The notes below the pieces were generated by a model. The model had not been told where the DNA came from, did not search any database, and was given only the letters and a program-made list of their open reading frames with translations. This document shows positions 1 to 8,201 of a DNA stretch of 64,000 nucleotides, piece after piece; within the stretch, counting starts at the first letter, position 1, and each line of letters opens with the position of its first letter. The stretch comes from an uncultured Collinsella sp. Lineage in GTDB: Bacteria; Actinomycetota; Coriobacteriia; Coriobacteriales; Coriobacteriaceae. A program made the translations under genes and the position numbers. The stretch covers positions 1 to 64,000 of the forward strand of contig CATYSO010000012.1 in NCBI GenBank assembly GCA_958412345.1. The letters run 5' to 3'.

Positions 1-150
1 GGTCATCTACGCGATCATGCGCGACGCCGTCCCGTACGCGGCCTAGCGGGCGGCGGGATCAACCGAAGGGGAAGCGGGGGCGCCGGGCGCCCGGATGCGT
101 CATGCCGAAATGGCGCGAAGCACGCGGTTGACAAAACTATAGAGACACGT
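1..150 (+). mobile_element. Right end of an IS110-like insertion sequence (partial)
   Basis: The window opens inside a plus-strand reading frame that stops at 46. About 100 non-coding bases follow, with a TTGACA at about 129-134 and a TATAGA just after it. A terminal non-coding stretch carrying a TTGACA-like box is typical of the right end of IS110-family elements, which use it in the junction promoter and guide-RNA region. The exact boundary is inferred from where homology to the hairpin repeat resumes, near base 148. Only the end is visible, so the family call is tentative. Confidence 0.45.
2..46 (+). CDS. C-terminal fragment of probable IS110-family transposase
   Basis: Fourteen codons read VIYAIMRDAVPYAA and then TAG. 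IS110/IS116/IS902 transposases commonly end with a short helix of this kind (a hydrophobic IYAMLRDG-like stretch followed by PY). The gene starts outside the window. Its downstream non-coding tail and the interrupted hairpin repeat at 148 support an insertion-sequence origin. With so few residues this could be another protein's end, so confidence is moderate to low. Confidence 0.4.
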   Translation, partial: VIYAIMRDAVPYAA

Positions 151-165
151 CCCAGAAAAATCATC
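148..165. repeat. Right half of a REP-like hairpin repeat, cut by the IS end
   Basis: CGTCCCAGAAAAATCATC matches the right half of the hairpin unit found intact at 25207-25245 and, doubled, at 33845-33922. The left half (TGATTTTTTAATCCC-type) is absent here and is replaced by the end of the IS110-like element. This is what insertion of the IS into a pre-existing copy would leave. Confidence 0.6.
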
Positions 166-175
166 ACAGAAAGGA

Positions 176-1051
176 CTACTGCTGTTGAGCGCGGCGGGCG
201 GCACGGCGGGCTCTTGCCTCTTGAATCTCTTCGAGATGAGCAATGATCTCGGCAGCGCTTTCCTCGATGGCTTTGCCATCGGTACGCACCACAAAGCAGC
301 CCAGGCGCTTCATGAGGGCACGGGCCTCCTCGAGCTCGCTGCGTACGCTCTCGGGCTCAGCATAGGAGCCGGCAACGGCACGGGCGTAATCATCCCCCAA
401 GCGGCTATCGCGGATCTCAGAAATCACATCGACGGTCGAAATCAGGCCGAACAGGCGCATCGGGTCGACCTCGTAAATCGACTTGGGCGGCTCCATGCCA
501 TGCGCCAGTGGGACATTGGCGACCTTGTAGCCCTGATAGGCTAAATACATCGACAGCGGCGTCTTGGATGTACGCGACACACCCAGCAGCACGATATCGG
601 CACCCGCCAGATCGTCGCAACCACGACCGTCATCGTGCTCAACGAAATACTCCATGGCCTCGATACGATGGAAATAGCGGTCATCGGTCTTGTGAATCAC
701 GCCCGCAACGCCCTTGGGCGGCACACCGATGAGCGACGACAGCACGGCAAGCGTCGGGCCGATCAGGTCGACCGAACGGATATGCAGCATACCCAGGTAA
801 TCGAGCACGCGGGCGCGAAGCGCCGGATCGACGATGGTGTGGAACACGGCAATATCGCGATGGTCCGCATCGACGCGCGGCCCCACAAATGACTTGACCT
901 GCTCCACAGAGGTCACCTTAGGCAGGCGCAAAACGCGAAAAGCCCCTTCATCAAATTGCCCGGACGCCGCAAGCACCACCTCACAAGCGGTATCACCGAG
1001 CGAGTCGGAGATAACGATAACGGTGGGACGAGCGGTGACCGGGCAATCCAT
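176..1051 (-). CDS. Pyruvate, phosphate dikinase regulatory protein (DUF299 kinase/pyrophosphorylase)
   Basis: A 291-residue protein of the DUF299/PDRP family. These bifunctional enzymes inactivate pyruvate phosphate dikinase (or PEP synthase) by ADP-dependent threonine phosphorylation and reactivate it by Pi-dependent pyrophosphorolysis. Visible marks are the N-terminal VIVISDSLGDTA, the FHTIVDP segment at about 70-76, and the P-loop-like GVSRTSKTP at 157-165. An AAAGGAG SD lies 7 bases before the ATG. It is the last gene of a glyQ-glyS-PDRP run, an order also seen in Firmicutes. Its target ppdK is not in the window and may lie beyond the insertion sequence at the left edge. Confidence 0.9.
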   Translation of the reverse strand: MDCPVTARPTVIVISDSLGDTACEVVLAASGQFDEGAFRVLRLPKVTSVEQVKSFVGPRVDADHRDIAVFHTIVDPALRARVLDYLGMLHIRSVDLIGPTLAVLSSLIGVPPKGVAGVIHKTDDRYFHRIEAMEYFVEHDDGRGCDDLAGADIVLLGVSRTSKTPLSMYLAYQGYKVANVPLAHGMEPPKSIYEVDPMRLFGLISTVDVISEIRDSRLGDDYARAVAGSYAEPESVRSELEEARALMKRLGCFVVRTDGKAIEESAAEIIAHLEEIQEARARRAARRAQQQ

Positions 1052-1085
1052 GCGGGGCTCCTTTTGCGCTTACGCGCAGGCTAGC

Positions 1086-3182
1086 TTACTTTTTGCGGGC
1101 AAGCTCACCGATGTTGGCGATGCCGGAGAACACGGCCTCAAAGCGGTTGAGCAGCTTAAGGCGATTATCGCGAAGCTGCTCGTCCTTGTCCATGACCATG
1201 ACCTCATCGAAGAAACGGTCGATGGGCGCGCGCAGGGCGGCGAGGGCGGCAAATGCAGCCGGGTAGTCCTCGGCAGCAAGGGCGGCATCGACAGCGGTCT
1301 GGGCAGCCTCAGAGGCGTCGGCGAGCGCGAGCTCGACCTCGCCCATCAGGCTGCGGTCATACTCCGCACCCAGCTCAGGCTTGGAGATGTGCGCGGCACG
1401 GGCATAGGCGGTAGCCAGGTTGTCAAAGGTCTCGGCATCATTCTTGCGGGCCTCGTCGAGGGCGGCGCAGCGGGCGAAGAAGACGGACGGGGCGATGATG
1501 TGCACCGCGGAGACGGCGGCAACGGTATCGGCCGGGATCTTTTCGTCGCGGGCCATGCTCACCAGGCGGCCATGGAAGAAGTCACGAACCTGCTGGGCGA
1601 CCTCGGCGGCGTCGAACTCAATGCCCTGCTCACTGTAGAGCTCAAGGGCAAAGTCGATGAGCGACGTGGGGTCGATCGGCAGGCGATCGCGCAGGATGTT
1701 GATGATGCCGATGGCGGCACGACGCAGCGCGTAGGGATCGGAGGAGCCGGTCGGGGGCTCGCCGATGGCAAAAATACCGGCGATGGTATCGAGCTTATCG
1801 GCGCAGGCCACGATGCAGCCAGCGGTGCCCTCGGGCAGCTCGTCGCCGGCAAAGCGGGGACGATAGTGATCGCGGATAGCGTGGGCAACCTCGTCGTTCT
1901 CCCCCATCGCGGTGGCGTAGTAACCGCCCATCACGCCCTGCTGGCTCGTGAACTCGACGACGGCGTTGGACACCAGGTCTGCCTTGCACAGGTGCGCGGC
2001 ACGAGCAGCGTCGGCGGCAAGATGGGCGCCCAGATGAGCCTCGCGGGCAATAGCGAGCGCGAGCTGCTCAATGCGCTCGGACTTGGCGAGCACGCTGCCG
2101 AGCTTCTCCTGGAAGGCGACCTTGGACAGACGCTCCCGGAACTCGTCGAGGGAGATCTTCAGGTCCTCCTCATAGAAGAACTTGGCGTCGTCCAGACGGG
2201 CGCGCACGACGCGCTCGTTGCCGTCGATCACGCGCTCGGCGTTCTCGGGCTTGCTGTTGGAAACGACCACGAACTCACGCGTGAGCTTGCCCTCGCCGTC
2301 ATAGATCGGGAAGTAGCGCTGGTTGGTGAGCATGGACTCGCAGATGATCTCATGCGGGACCTTAAGGAACTCCTCGTCGAAGGTACCGACGAGCACCGTC
2401 GGCCATTCACAGAGGTTGATGACCTCCTCAAAAACCTTCTTGGGCGTATCGACATGGCAGCCGGGACGGGCGGCCTCGACCTCGGCGATACCGGCGAGAA
2501 TCGCCTCGCGACGGCGCTCGGCAGAAAGCACGCCGGCGTCCTCGAGCACCTGCTCGTAGGCGGCGGGGCTAGCGACAACGTGGTCACCGGGGCCAAGCAC
2601 GCGATGGCCGCGCGTGGTGTTGCCGCTCGTCACGTCGGCAAACGACACGGGCACAACATCCTCGCCCAAAAGGCAGCAGATCCAGCGAACCGGGCGCACG
2701 AAGGTGGCGTGCTCGTGGCCCCAGCGCTGACTACGGTAGTTGGGCCACTGCAGGCCGGCGATGGTCTTCTCGCACAGGGCCGTCAGGATCGGAGTAGCCG
2801 GAGCGGAAGGAATGTTCTTCTCGGCAAAGACGTACTCACGGCCGTCGGTGTCCTCGCGACGGACCAGATCCTCGGCAGCCACACCGCACTTGCGGGCGAA
2901 GCCCTGGGCGGCCTTGGTGGCGTTACCGTCAGCGTCGAAGGCGATGTTGGCCGCAGGGCCACGCTTGACCTCGTGAACCTCATCGGTCGCGGTGGCGACG
3001 TCGGCAACGAGCGCAGCCAGGCGACGCGGGCTCGAGATCACGCGGACCTCGCCGTGGGCCAGACCGGCCTCGTCGAGACCCTTGGCGATCATGGTGCCAA
3101 GCTGCTTGACGGCATTGTTCAGCGGTGCGGAGGGCATTTCCTCCGTACCGATCTCAAACAGGAAATCCTTAGCGTCTGCCAT
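1086..3182 (-). CDS. glyS: Glycyl-tRNA synthetase beta subunit
   Basis: At 698 residues, close to the usual length of about 690, this is the beta chain of the bacterial alpha2/beta2 glycyl-tRNA synthetase, which charges tRNA-Gly in the cytoplasm. The protein opens with the family's FEIGTEEMPS (about 8-17). It has the long central region typical of the subunit and a C-terminal DALR-type anticodon-binding segment (RFFDEVMVM near the end). The ATG is three bases after the glyQ stop, so the two subunits are translationally coupled. The gene is intact with no anomalies seen. Confidence 0.97.
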   Translation of the reverse strand: MADAKDFLFEIGTEEMPSAPLNNAVKQLGTMIAKGLDEAGLAHGEVRVISSPRRLAALVADVATATDEVHEVKRGPAANIAFDADGNATKAAQGFARKCGVAAEDLVRREDTDGREYVFAEKNIPSAPATPILTALCEKTIAGLQWPNYRSQRWGHEHATFVRPVRWICCLLGEDVVPVSFADVTSGNTTRGHRVLGPGDHVVASPAAYEQVLEDAGVLSAERRREAILAGIAEVEAARPGCHVDTPKKVFEEVINLCEWPTVLVGTFDEEFLKVPHEIICESMLTNQRYFPIYDGEGKLTREFVVVSNSKPENAERVIDGNERVVRARLDDAKFFYEEDLKISLDEFRERLSKVAFQEKLGSVLAKSERIEQLALAIAREAHLGAHLAADAARAAHLCKADLVSNAVVEFTSQQGVMGGYYATAMGENDEVAHAIRDHYRPRFAGDELPEGTAGCIVACADKLDTIAGIFAIGEPPTGSSDPYALRRAAIGIINILRDRLPIDPTSLIDFALELYSEQGIEFDAAEVAQQVRDFFHGRLVSMARDEKIPADTVAAVSAVHIIAPSVFFARCAALDEARKNDAETFDNLATAYARAAHISKPELGAEYDRSLMGEVELALADASEAAQTAVDAALAAEDYPAAFAALAALRAPIDRFFDEVMVMDKDEQLRDNRLKLLNRFEAVFSGIANIGELARKK

Positions 3183-3185
3183 GGC

Positions 3186-4097
3186 TTACGCCACCTCGCC
3201 TTCCTGGTCGGCATTCTCGTTGACTCCGGCGACCTCGGCCATATAGGCCTCGCAGCACGCCTTGGCGACGGCGCGGACGCGCAGGATGTAGTTGGCACGC
3301 TCGACCGCAGACAGAGCGCCGCGGGCATCGAGCAGATTGAAAGCGTGGCTGCACTTCATAACGCAGTCGTATGCGGGCAGCGGCAGCTTGCGCTCCAGGC
3401 AGGAATGGCACTCGGCCTCGTAGTCGTCAAACTTCTGACGCATCATCTCGACGTTGGCGACCTCAAAGTTATAGGCACTGAACTCGCGCTCGTTCTCGAG
3501 GAACACGTCGCCGTAGGTCATGGGCGTGCCATCGGGCAGGTAGCTCCACACCAGATCGTAGACCGAGTTGACGCCCTGGGCGTACATGGCGATACGCTCC
3601 AGGCCATAGGTAATCTCGACGGGCACGGGGTCGACCTCGATACCGCCCACCTGCTGGAAGTACGTAAACTGCGTGACCTCCATGCCGTTGAGCCAAACCT
3701 CCCAGCCAAGGCCCCAAGCGCCCAGGGTCGGGCTCTCCCAGTCGTCCTCGACAAAACGGACGTCATGGTCGTTGGGGTCCAGGCCAATGGCGGCCAGCGA
3801 ACCCAGATAGAGCTCCTGGGCGTTAACCGGCGAGGGCTTGATGAGCACCTGGAACTGATAGTAGTGCTGCATGCGGTTGGGGTTCTCGCCGTAGCGGCCG
3901 TCGGCGGGACGGCGGCAGGGCTGCGCATAGCAGGTGCGCCACTCGGCGGGACCGAGCGAGCGCAGCGTGGTCGCGGTGTGGAAGGTACCGGCACCGACCT
4001 CGGAGTCATAGGGCTGCATAATGACGCAGCCCTGCTCGCCCCAGTACTGCTGGAGGCGCAGGATGATGTCTTGGAAGGAAAGCGATGAAGCGTTCAT
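3186..4097 (-). CDS. glyQ: Glycyl-tRNA synthetase alpha subunit
   Basis: This 303-residue subunit is the class II catalytic core that makes glycyl-adenylate. It begins with the family pattern LQQYWGEQGC (about 15-24) and carries YAQPCRRPADGRYGENPNR at 57-75, the signature motif region, and EITYGLERIAMY further on. The start is an ATG preceded by an AGAGGC-type SD. It leads the glyQ-glyS-PDRP unit. The 59 bases between it and lepB are the only room for its promoter; a TATAGT stands about 45 bases upstream without a convincing -35. No T-box was seen. Confidence 0.97.
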   Translation of the reverse strand: MNASSLSFQDIILRLQQYWGEQGCVIMQPYDSEVGAGTFHTATTLRSLGPAEWRTCYAQPCRRPADGRYGENPNRMQHYYQFQVLIKPSPVNAQELYLGSLAAIGLDPNDHDVRFVEDDWESPTLGAWGLGWEVWLNGMEVTQFTYFQQVGGIEVDPVPVEITYGLERIAMYAQGVNSVYDLVWSYLPDGTPMTYGDVFLENEREFSAYNFEVANVEMMRQKFDDYEAECHSCLERKLPLPAYDCVMKCSHAFNLLDARGALSAVERANYILRVRAVAKACCEAYMAEVAGVNENADQEGEVA

Positions 4098-4156
4098 GCC
4101 TCTAATATCCCCTCGTCGAAACGATTACACGGTTAGGTACTGTACTATAGCGGTTT

Positions 4157-4720
4157 TTAGTCGATAGCGCCCAGACGGTTGAGCGGCCAGTAACGCACGA
4201 GCGCCACGGCGATCAAGTCAGAGCGATCAACGGGACCAAAATAGCGTGAGTCGGCAGAGTTCTCTCGATTGTCGCCCATCACCCACACACAGTCATCGGG
4301 GACGGTGTAGGGATAGCTCACCTGGGCGGCGGGCGCCTGGACCGAAAGCGGCCAGCTCATGCCGGTCGTATACTTCTCATCGAGCGCCTGGCCGTCGACG
4401 ACGACCTTGCCGTCCTGAAGGTCGACCGTCTGGCCGGCCGTGGCGATGACGCGCTTTACCAGCACGTCATGCTCGGACGTGGCATCGGGGTTGTGAAACA
4501 CCACGATATCGCCCTGTTTGACAGGCTGTCCGAGCTCCAGGCTCACTTTTTGCGCCAGGATCTGGTCGCCAATCTCAATCGTGTCCTCCATGGAGCCGGT
4601 GGGCACCACAAAGGGCTCGACCACAAAGGTGCGGATCAGGAAGGTGGCCACGAGCGCGATTGCGATGACCGCGATCCACTCAAAGGCGCCCCTCAACGCG
4701 GAATGCTGCGATGGAACCAT
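4157..4720 (-). CDS. lepB: Signal peptidase I
   Basis: A 187-residue type I signal peptidase that removes signal peptides outside the membrane. An N-terminal transmembrane helix (about 14-33) is followed by the catalytic serine in PTGSMEDT (S43), the catalytic lysine in LVKRVIA (K89) and the conserved MGDNRENSADSRYFG box. The ATG at 4720 was chosen because GAGGAG sits five bases upstream. A GTG two codons earlier overlaps the trmD stop and is less likely. It closes the rpsP-khpA-rimM-trmD run, in the place where rplS is often found in other bacteria. Confidence 0.95.
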   Translation of the reverse strand: MVPSQHSALRGAFEWIAVIAIALVATFLIRTFVVEPFVVPTGSMEDTIEIGDQILAQKVSLELGQPVKQGDIVVFHNPDATSEHDVLVKRVIATAGQTVDLQDGKVVVDGQALDEKYTTGMSWPLSVQAPAAQVSYPYTVPDDCVWVMGDNRENSADSRYFGPVDRSDLIAVALVRYWPLNRLGAID

Positions 4721-4722
4721 TC

Positions 4723-5481
4723 TCACTCCTCGCTCTGCGAATACGAAGCGTCCAGAATCTCCTGCGCGTACGCGCGCTCCTGGGGCGTAAGGCGCGCCGT
4801 CTCGATCAGATCGGGACGCCAGCGACAGGTGCGCTCGATGGCATTCTTACGGCGCCAGGCGTCAACTTTTGCGTGATCGCCACTCACGAGCACAGGAGGC
4901 ACGCCCTCGCCGTTGAACTCGGCGGGACGGGTGTACTGCGCGTACTCGAGCAGGCCTCCGTCCTCGGCGGTCGAGAACGACTCGTCGACGTTGCTCATCT
5001 CGTCACCAAGGGCGCCGGGAATCAGGCGTACGACGGCATCGGCAACGACCATAGCGGGAAGCTCGCCGCCCGTGAGCACGTAATCGCCGATCGACAGGCG
5101 CTCGTCGGCATACGCATAGGCACGCTCGTCGACACCTTCGTAACGGCTGCACACAAACAGCAGGCGCTCGCTTTTGAGCAGGCGCTCGGCCACATGCTGC
5201 GTAAAGGGCTCGCCGCACGGGGTGAAGAACACCACCGTCGGCTTGGGGCTCTCCGCGCTAATGGCCTCGATGGCCTCGGCGATAGGCTCGACCTTCATGA
5301 GCATGCCCTGCCCGCCGCCGTACGGCTCGTCATCGACGGTACGATGGCGGTCGTGCGTCCAGTCGCGCAGGTTATACGCCTTAAAATCAAAAAGGCCGGC
5401 CTTGCGGGCGCGGCCCAAAATCGACGTGGACATAACGGGCTCAAACATCTCGGGAAAGACCGAAAGGGTCTCAATCAGCAT
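4723..5481 (-). CDS. trmD: tRNA (guanine-N1-)-methyltransferase
   Basis: This 252-residue SPOUT-class enzyme methylates G37 of tRNAs reading CNN codons, using S-adenosylmethionine in a trefoil-knot fold. Diagnostic motifs are YGGGQGML (about 54-61), SRYEGVDER (112-120) and SIGDYVLTGGE (130-140), plus NVDESF and the C-terminal RPAEFNG segment that contacts tRNA. The ATG has a GGGAGGA-type SD. It lies 10 bases after rimM and 2 bases before the lepB start, so cotranscription is very likely. Length and motifs are normal. Confidence 0.97.
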   Translation of the reverse strand: MLIETLSVFPEMFEPVMSTSILGRARKAGLFDFKAYNLRDWTHDRHRTVDDEPYGGGQGMLMKVEPIAEAIEAISAESPKPTVVFFTPCGEPFTQHVAERLLKSERLLFVCSRYEGVDERAYAYADERLSIGDYVLTGGELPAMVVADAVVRLIPGALGDEMSNVDESFSTAEDGGLLEYAQYTRPAEFNGEGVPPVLVSGDHAKVDAWRRKNAIERTCRWRPDLIETARLTPQERAYAQEILDASYSQSEE

Positions 5482-5491
5482 GTTGTCCTCC

Positions 5492-6013
5492 CTACTTGTC
5501 CATATCGATCAGGCCGTCCATAACGTGGACGGAAATTGTTCCTGTGTCGGGAAGATCGAGCACAACCTGCTCGATCACGGGAATCAGTACCTCGCCGTAC
5601 CGATCGCCCTCGACAACCCAAACATCGTTAGCGGGCGTCGACATGATCTCGACGATCGTGCCGAGTGAACCGAAGCGCTCGTCGACCACCTCGCGACCCA
5701 TCAGGTCGGTATAGGCGGCGTCGAGTGAATCGAGCTCAAAATCGTCACGATTTGCCAGCACATAGCATCCCGTGATGCCCTCGGCGGCCGTCAAGTCGTC
5801 AATGCCCTCAAACGAGACCAGATCGCCATCGCCCGTATCGGTGACGGACACAACCGTGCAAAAGCGGTCGCGCTTGAGCGCCGGCGGCGTCAGGGCGACG
5901 CGCATACCCGGCTCTAATACAGAAGGAAGCCCCCGCAGCGGCTGCGCGAGGACCTCCCCCTTCCTTCCGTGCGGCTTGACCACACGGGCGATGTTTTTGT
6001 ACTGGGACCTCAA
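5492..6013 (-). CDS. rimM: 16S rRNA processing protein RimM (TTG start)
   Basis: A 173-residue ribosome maturation factor that binds uS19 and helps assemble the 30S head. The N-terminal RimM barrel contains VVKPHGRKGEV (about 11-21), and the C-terminal half is the PRC-barrel (DLMGREVVDERFGSLGTIVEI). The only start that keeps the conserved N terminus is TTG at 6011-6013, with AGGA just upstream and four bases after the khpA stop. The next in-frame ATG would delete the first strand of the barrel. The non-AUG start may keep RimM below r-protein levels, which is an inference. Confidence 0.93.
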   Translation of the reverse strand: MRSQYKNIARVVKPHGRKGEVLAQPLRGLPSVLEPGMRVALTPPALKRDRFCTVVSVTDTGDGDLVSFEGIDDLTAAEGITGCYVLANRDDFELDSLDAAYTDLMGREVVDERFGSLGTIVEIMSTPANDVWVVEGDRYGEVLIPVIEQVVLDLPDTGTISVHVMDGLIDMDK

Positions 6014-6017
6014 GGTC

Positions 6018-6302
6018 CTAGCCCAGAACCTCTACCTCGACAGCAGTGTCGAGGCGAGCGGCCAGTGCACGGGCGAGCGTGCGAATGGCCTTGATGGTAC
6101 GGCCACGACGGCCGATGACCTTAGCGACGTCATCCTCGGCGACAGAAACCTCAATCGTAGAAGCGTCGTCACCATCGATGACCTCAAGGCTCACGGAATC
6201 CGGGTCGTCGACGATCTGAACAACGAGATATTCGACGAGATCGGCGATGCGATCTGAGAGCATTGCCTCACCCTCGAGCTGTGCAGCGTCAACCTCAGGC
6301 AC
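6018..6302 (-). CDS. khpA: KH-domain RNA-binding protein KhpA
   Basis: A 94-residue small KH protein (YlqC/KhpA family). In Gram-positive bacteria KhpA pairs with KhpB/Jag and binds many RNAs, affecting cell elongation and division. The GXXG RNA-binding loop is GRRG at 64-67 within KVIGRRGRTIKAIR. The chosen start is GTG with GAGGAG nine bases upstream. An internal ATG at 6263 would give an 81-residue protein matching the usual family start and also has a purine-rich lead, so it is a real alternative. It sits between rpsP and rimM, the standard order. Confidence 0.93.
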   Translation of the reverse strand: MPEVDAAQLEGEAMLSDRIADLVEYLVVQIVDDPDSVSLEVIDGDDASTIEVSVAEDDVAKVIGRRGRTIKAIRTLARALAARLDTAVEVEVLG

Positions 6303-6305
6303 GAT

Positions 6306-6647
6306 TTACTCCTCGGCGCCCTCAGCGGCCTCAGCGGCAGCCTTAGCGGCCTCGGCCTCTTTGGCGAGCTGCTTCTTGGACTTCTTGACGACGGTCTCGG
6401 TCTTCTCGCCCTCGTTGGCGGCCTTGACCAGAGCGGCGACGGCGTCGGTGAGCTGAGCGCCCTTGGACTGCCAGTCGGCGATCTTCTCGAGGTCGAGGTT
6501 GATGGTCTTGGGGGCGGTCATCGGGTTGTAGCGGCCAACCTCCTCGATGATACGACCGTCACGCGGGGCGCGGGAATCGGCGATGACGACACGGTAGTAC
6601 GGACGCTTCTTAGCGCCGTGACGAGCAAGGCGAATCTTGACTGCCAA
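6306..6647 (-). CDS. rpsP: 30S ribosomal protein bS16 (TTG start)
   Basis: At 113 residues, bS16 is a 30S assembly protein. The sequence begins (M)AVKIRLARHGAKKRPYYR, the canonical N terminus, and contains DSRAPRDGRIIEEVGRYNP. The real start is TTG at 6645-6647: GGAGGAG lies six bases upstream (6654-6660), and no ATG is available at that point. The C-terminal 30 residues or so (from about 83) form a Lys/Ala/Glu-rich tail beyond the conserved core, common in actinobacteria. It is the first gene of the rpsP-khpA-rimM-trmD-lepB unit. Confidence 0.96.
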   Translation of the reverse strand: MAVKIRLARHGAKKRPYYRVVIADSRAPRDGRIIEEVGRYNPMTAPKTINLDLEKIADWQSKGAQLTDAVAALVKAANEGEKTETVVKKSKKQLAKEAEAAKAAAEAAEGAEE

Positions 6648-6836
6648 AGGAAACTCCTCCAACCAAGCAGCTTTAGGCTGCAACTACAAACAAACAGTTG
6701 AACATAATACGCCATCGACGCGGGCAGGTGAAGTCCGTGAGACCAACTTCTTCGGTGTAGTCGAGGGCAAATCCATATCTTAGACAAGAATTCGGGATTT
6801 GCAAGCACATACACGCACCTCACATGAGCTGCGCGG

Positions 6837-6848
6837 TATACTGATGAC
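6837..6848 (+). promoter_or_regulatory. Likely leaderless promoter (-10 TATACT) of dinB
   Basis: TATACT at 6837-6842 ends six bases before the dinB ATG, placing the expected transcription start at or next to the A of the start codon, and no SD sequence is present. This is the layout of leaderless actinobacterial mRNAs. No clear -35 hexamer stands at 16-18 bases. The rest of the 201-base gap between rpsP and dinB (6648-6848) holds the rpsP leader, including a small GCAGC/GCTGC stem at 6667-6681. Nothing else was recognised there. Confidence 0.45.
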
Positions 6849-8102
6849 ATGGAAAGACGCGAACATACATACGGTTATGAGGATGCCATTGGCGTCACGC
6901 CGCCTCCCTGGACGGGTCCGGCGGTGGGCCTCATGGACCTCGATGCGTTTTTTGCGAGCGTGGAGATGCTCGATCATCCCGAATGGCGCGGAAAGCCGCT
7001 CATCGTGGGCGGGGACGCCGATTCTCGTGGCGTCGTGTCCACATGTTCGTATGAGGCGCGTCGCTTTGGCGTACACTCCGCCATGCCCTCAGCCGAGGCG
7101 CGGCGCCTGTGTCCGCAGGCCATTTGGACGCACGGGCATTTCGATCGCTACCGCGAGGTCAGCGCGCAGGTCATGGCGATTCTTGCCGAGGAGACGCCGC
7201 GCGTGGAGCGCGTATCCATCGACGAAGCCTTTATCGATATCACACCGGGTCGCTTTGCGCCCGAGGACCCGCTGCTGGTTGCACGGCGTATAAGCGACCG
7301 TGTGGCAGCGCTGGGAGTAACGTGCTCCATTGGCGTGGGCTGCAACAAGACGGTCGCAAAGATCGCAAGTGAGCGGGATAAGCCGTTTGGGCTGACCATC
7401 GTGCGACCCGGAACGGAGCAGCGCTTTTTGGCCGCGCTGCCGGTATCTGCCATGAGCGGCATCGGGCGCTCGGCCGAGGAGCGACTGCGCCGTATGCGCA
7501 TCTACACCCTCGGCGAGCTATCACGTGCACCGGAATCCACCTTGGCCTCTATTTTTGGCGTCAACGGCGAACGCATGCGCCAGCGTGCGCTGGGACTCGA
7601 AATCTCCGAAGTCACAAGTCTCGATGAAGAGCGTGAGGTCAAGTCGGTGAGCAATGAACGCACCTTTGCGAAAGATTTGACTGAGCGCGGGGACATCGAA
7701 GCGGCGATTGCGCTGCTGGGCGAGTCAGTGGGACGCCGCCTGCGCCGTCAGGGACTAACGGGTGCCACGGTGACGCTCAAGCTCAAGTATTCGTATGGAA
7801 GCGGTCGCTCGGCACAGCGCCGGCTGCCTCATCCGACCGACGATGAGAACATCTTCGTGGCAGTTGCGCTCGAACTGCTCGACAACATCTGGCAGGAAGG
7901 CATGCATGTTCGCTTAGCAGGCATCGGCATGAGTGACTTTGACCATCAGGGCGGCATCCAGACCGACCTGTTCTGCGAAGTCGACGACCGCGGAGCCCAA
8001 TCCAGCGACCGACGCGACCTCTCCGTCGCCATCGACGCCGTCCGAGACAAATTCGGCGACACCGCCCTATCTTACGGCCGCCAATCCCGCTTCAACGATT
8101 AA
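6849..8102 (+). CDS. dinB: DNA polymerase IV (Y-family translesion polymerase)
   Basis: This 417-residue Y-family polymerase copies damaged templates with low fidelity. The metal-binding acidic residues lie in MDLDAFFASVE (29-39, D30) and SIDEAFID (123-130, D125/E126). A helix-hairpin-helix thumb region (SGIGRSAEERL) and a little-finger domain follow. QTDLF at 371-375 is a good beta-clamp binding motif. About 20 extra residues precede the catalytic core, so initiation inside could be considered, but the -10 box directly before this ATG favours it. It is the only plus-strand gene in the first 28 kb. No convincing LexA box was found. Confidence 0.95.
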   Translation: MERREHTYGYEDAIGVTPPPWTGPAVGLMDLDAFFASVEMLDHPEWRGKPLIVGGDADSRGVVSTCSYEARRFGVHSAMPSAEARRLCPQAIWTHGHFDRYREVSAQVMAILAEETPRVERVSIDEAFIDITPGRFAPEDPLLVARRISDRVAALGVTCSIGVGCNKTVAKIASERDKPFGLTIVRPGTEQRFLAALPVSAMSGIGRSAEERLRRMRIYTLGELSRAPESTLASIFGVNGERMRQRALGLEISEVTSLDEEREVKSVSNERTFAKDLTERGDIEAAIALLGESVGRRLRRQGLTGATVTLKLKYSYGSGRSAQRRLPHPTDDENIFVAVALELLDNIWQEGMHVRLAGIGMSDFDHQGGIQTDLFCEVDDRGAQSSDRRDLSVAIDAVRDKFGDTALSYGRQSRFND

Positions 8103-8113
8103 CCGCCTTTAGG

Positions 8114-8157
8114 CAAAAAGAAAGCCGGGCAGGTACGGAAAACCGCAACTGCCCGGC
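8114..8157 (-). terminator. Intrinsic terminator after rsfS
   Basis: A 9-bp perfect stem (GCCGGGCAG at 8124-8132 with CTGCCCGGC at 8149-8157) is followed on the minus strand by a T-rich run (complement of 8114-8123). It lies between the convergent dinB and rsfS genes and fits termination of the rplU-to-rsfS operon. On the plus strand the tail is not T-rich. Confidence 0.75.
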
Positions 8158-8201
8158 GAAATGCGCGAAGCTAGCTAAAAAAGCCCGTCCCAAATGAGCT
8201 A

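Noticed and set aside
834..4088. 1084-codon plus-strand frame antisense to glyS and glyQ
   Set aside because: It is the mirror of two intact core genes in GC-rich DNA, where stop codons are rare on the opposite strand. Its translation is low-complexity and lacks a plausible RBS.
6849..6885. Possible LexA box overlapping the dinB start (GAACATACATACGGTT)
   Set aside because: Spacing and symmetry do not match a known actinobacterial or Gram-positive SOS box.
8158..8185. Another copy of the hairpin repeat (AAAAAAGCCCGTCCCA)
   Set aside because: Only a short stretch matches, without the AGAAAAATCA arm; it is likely chance.
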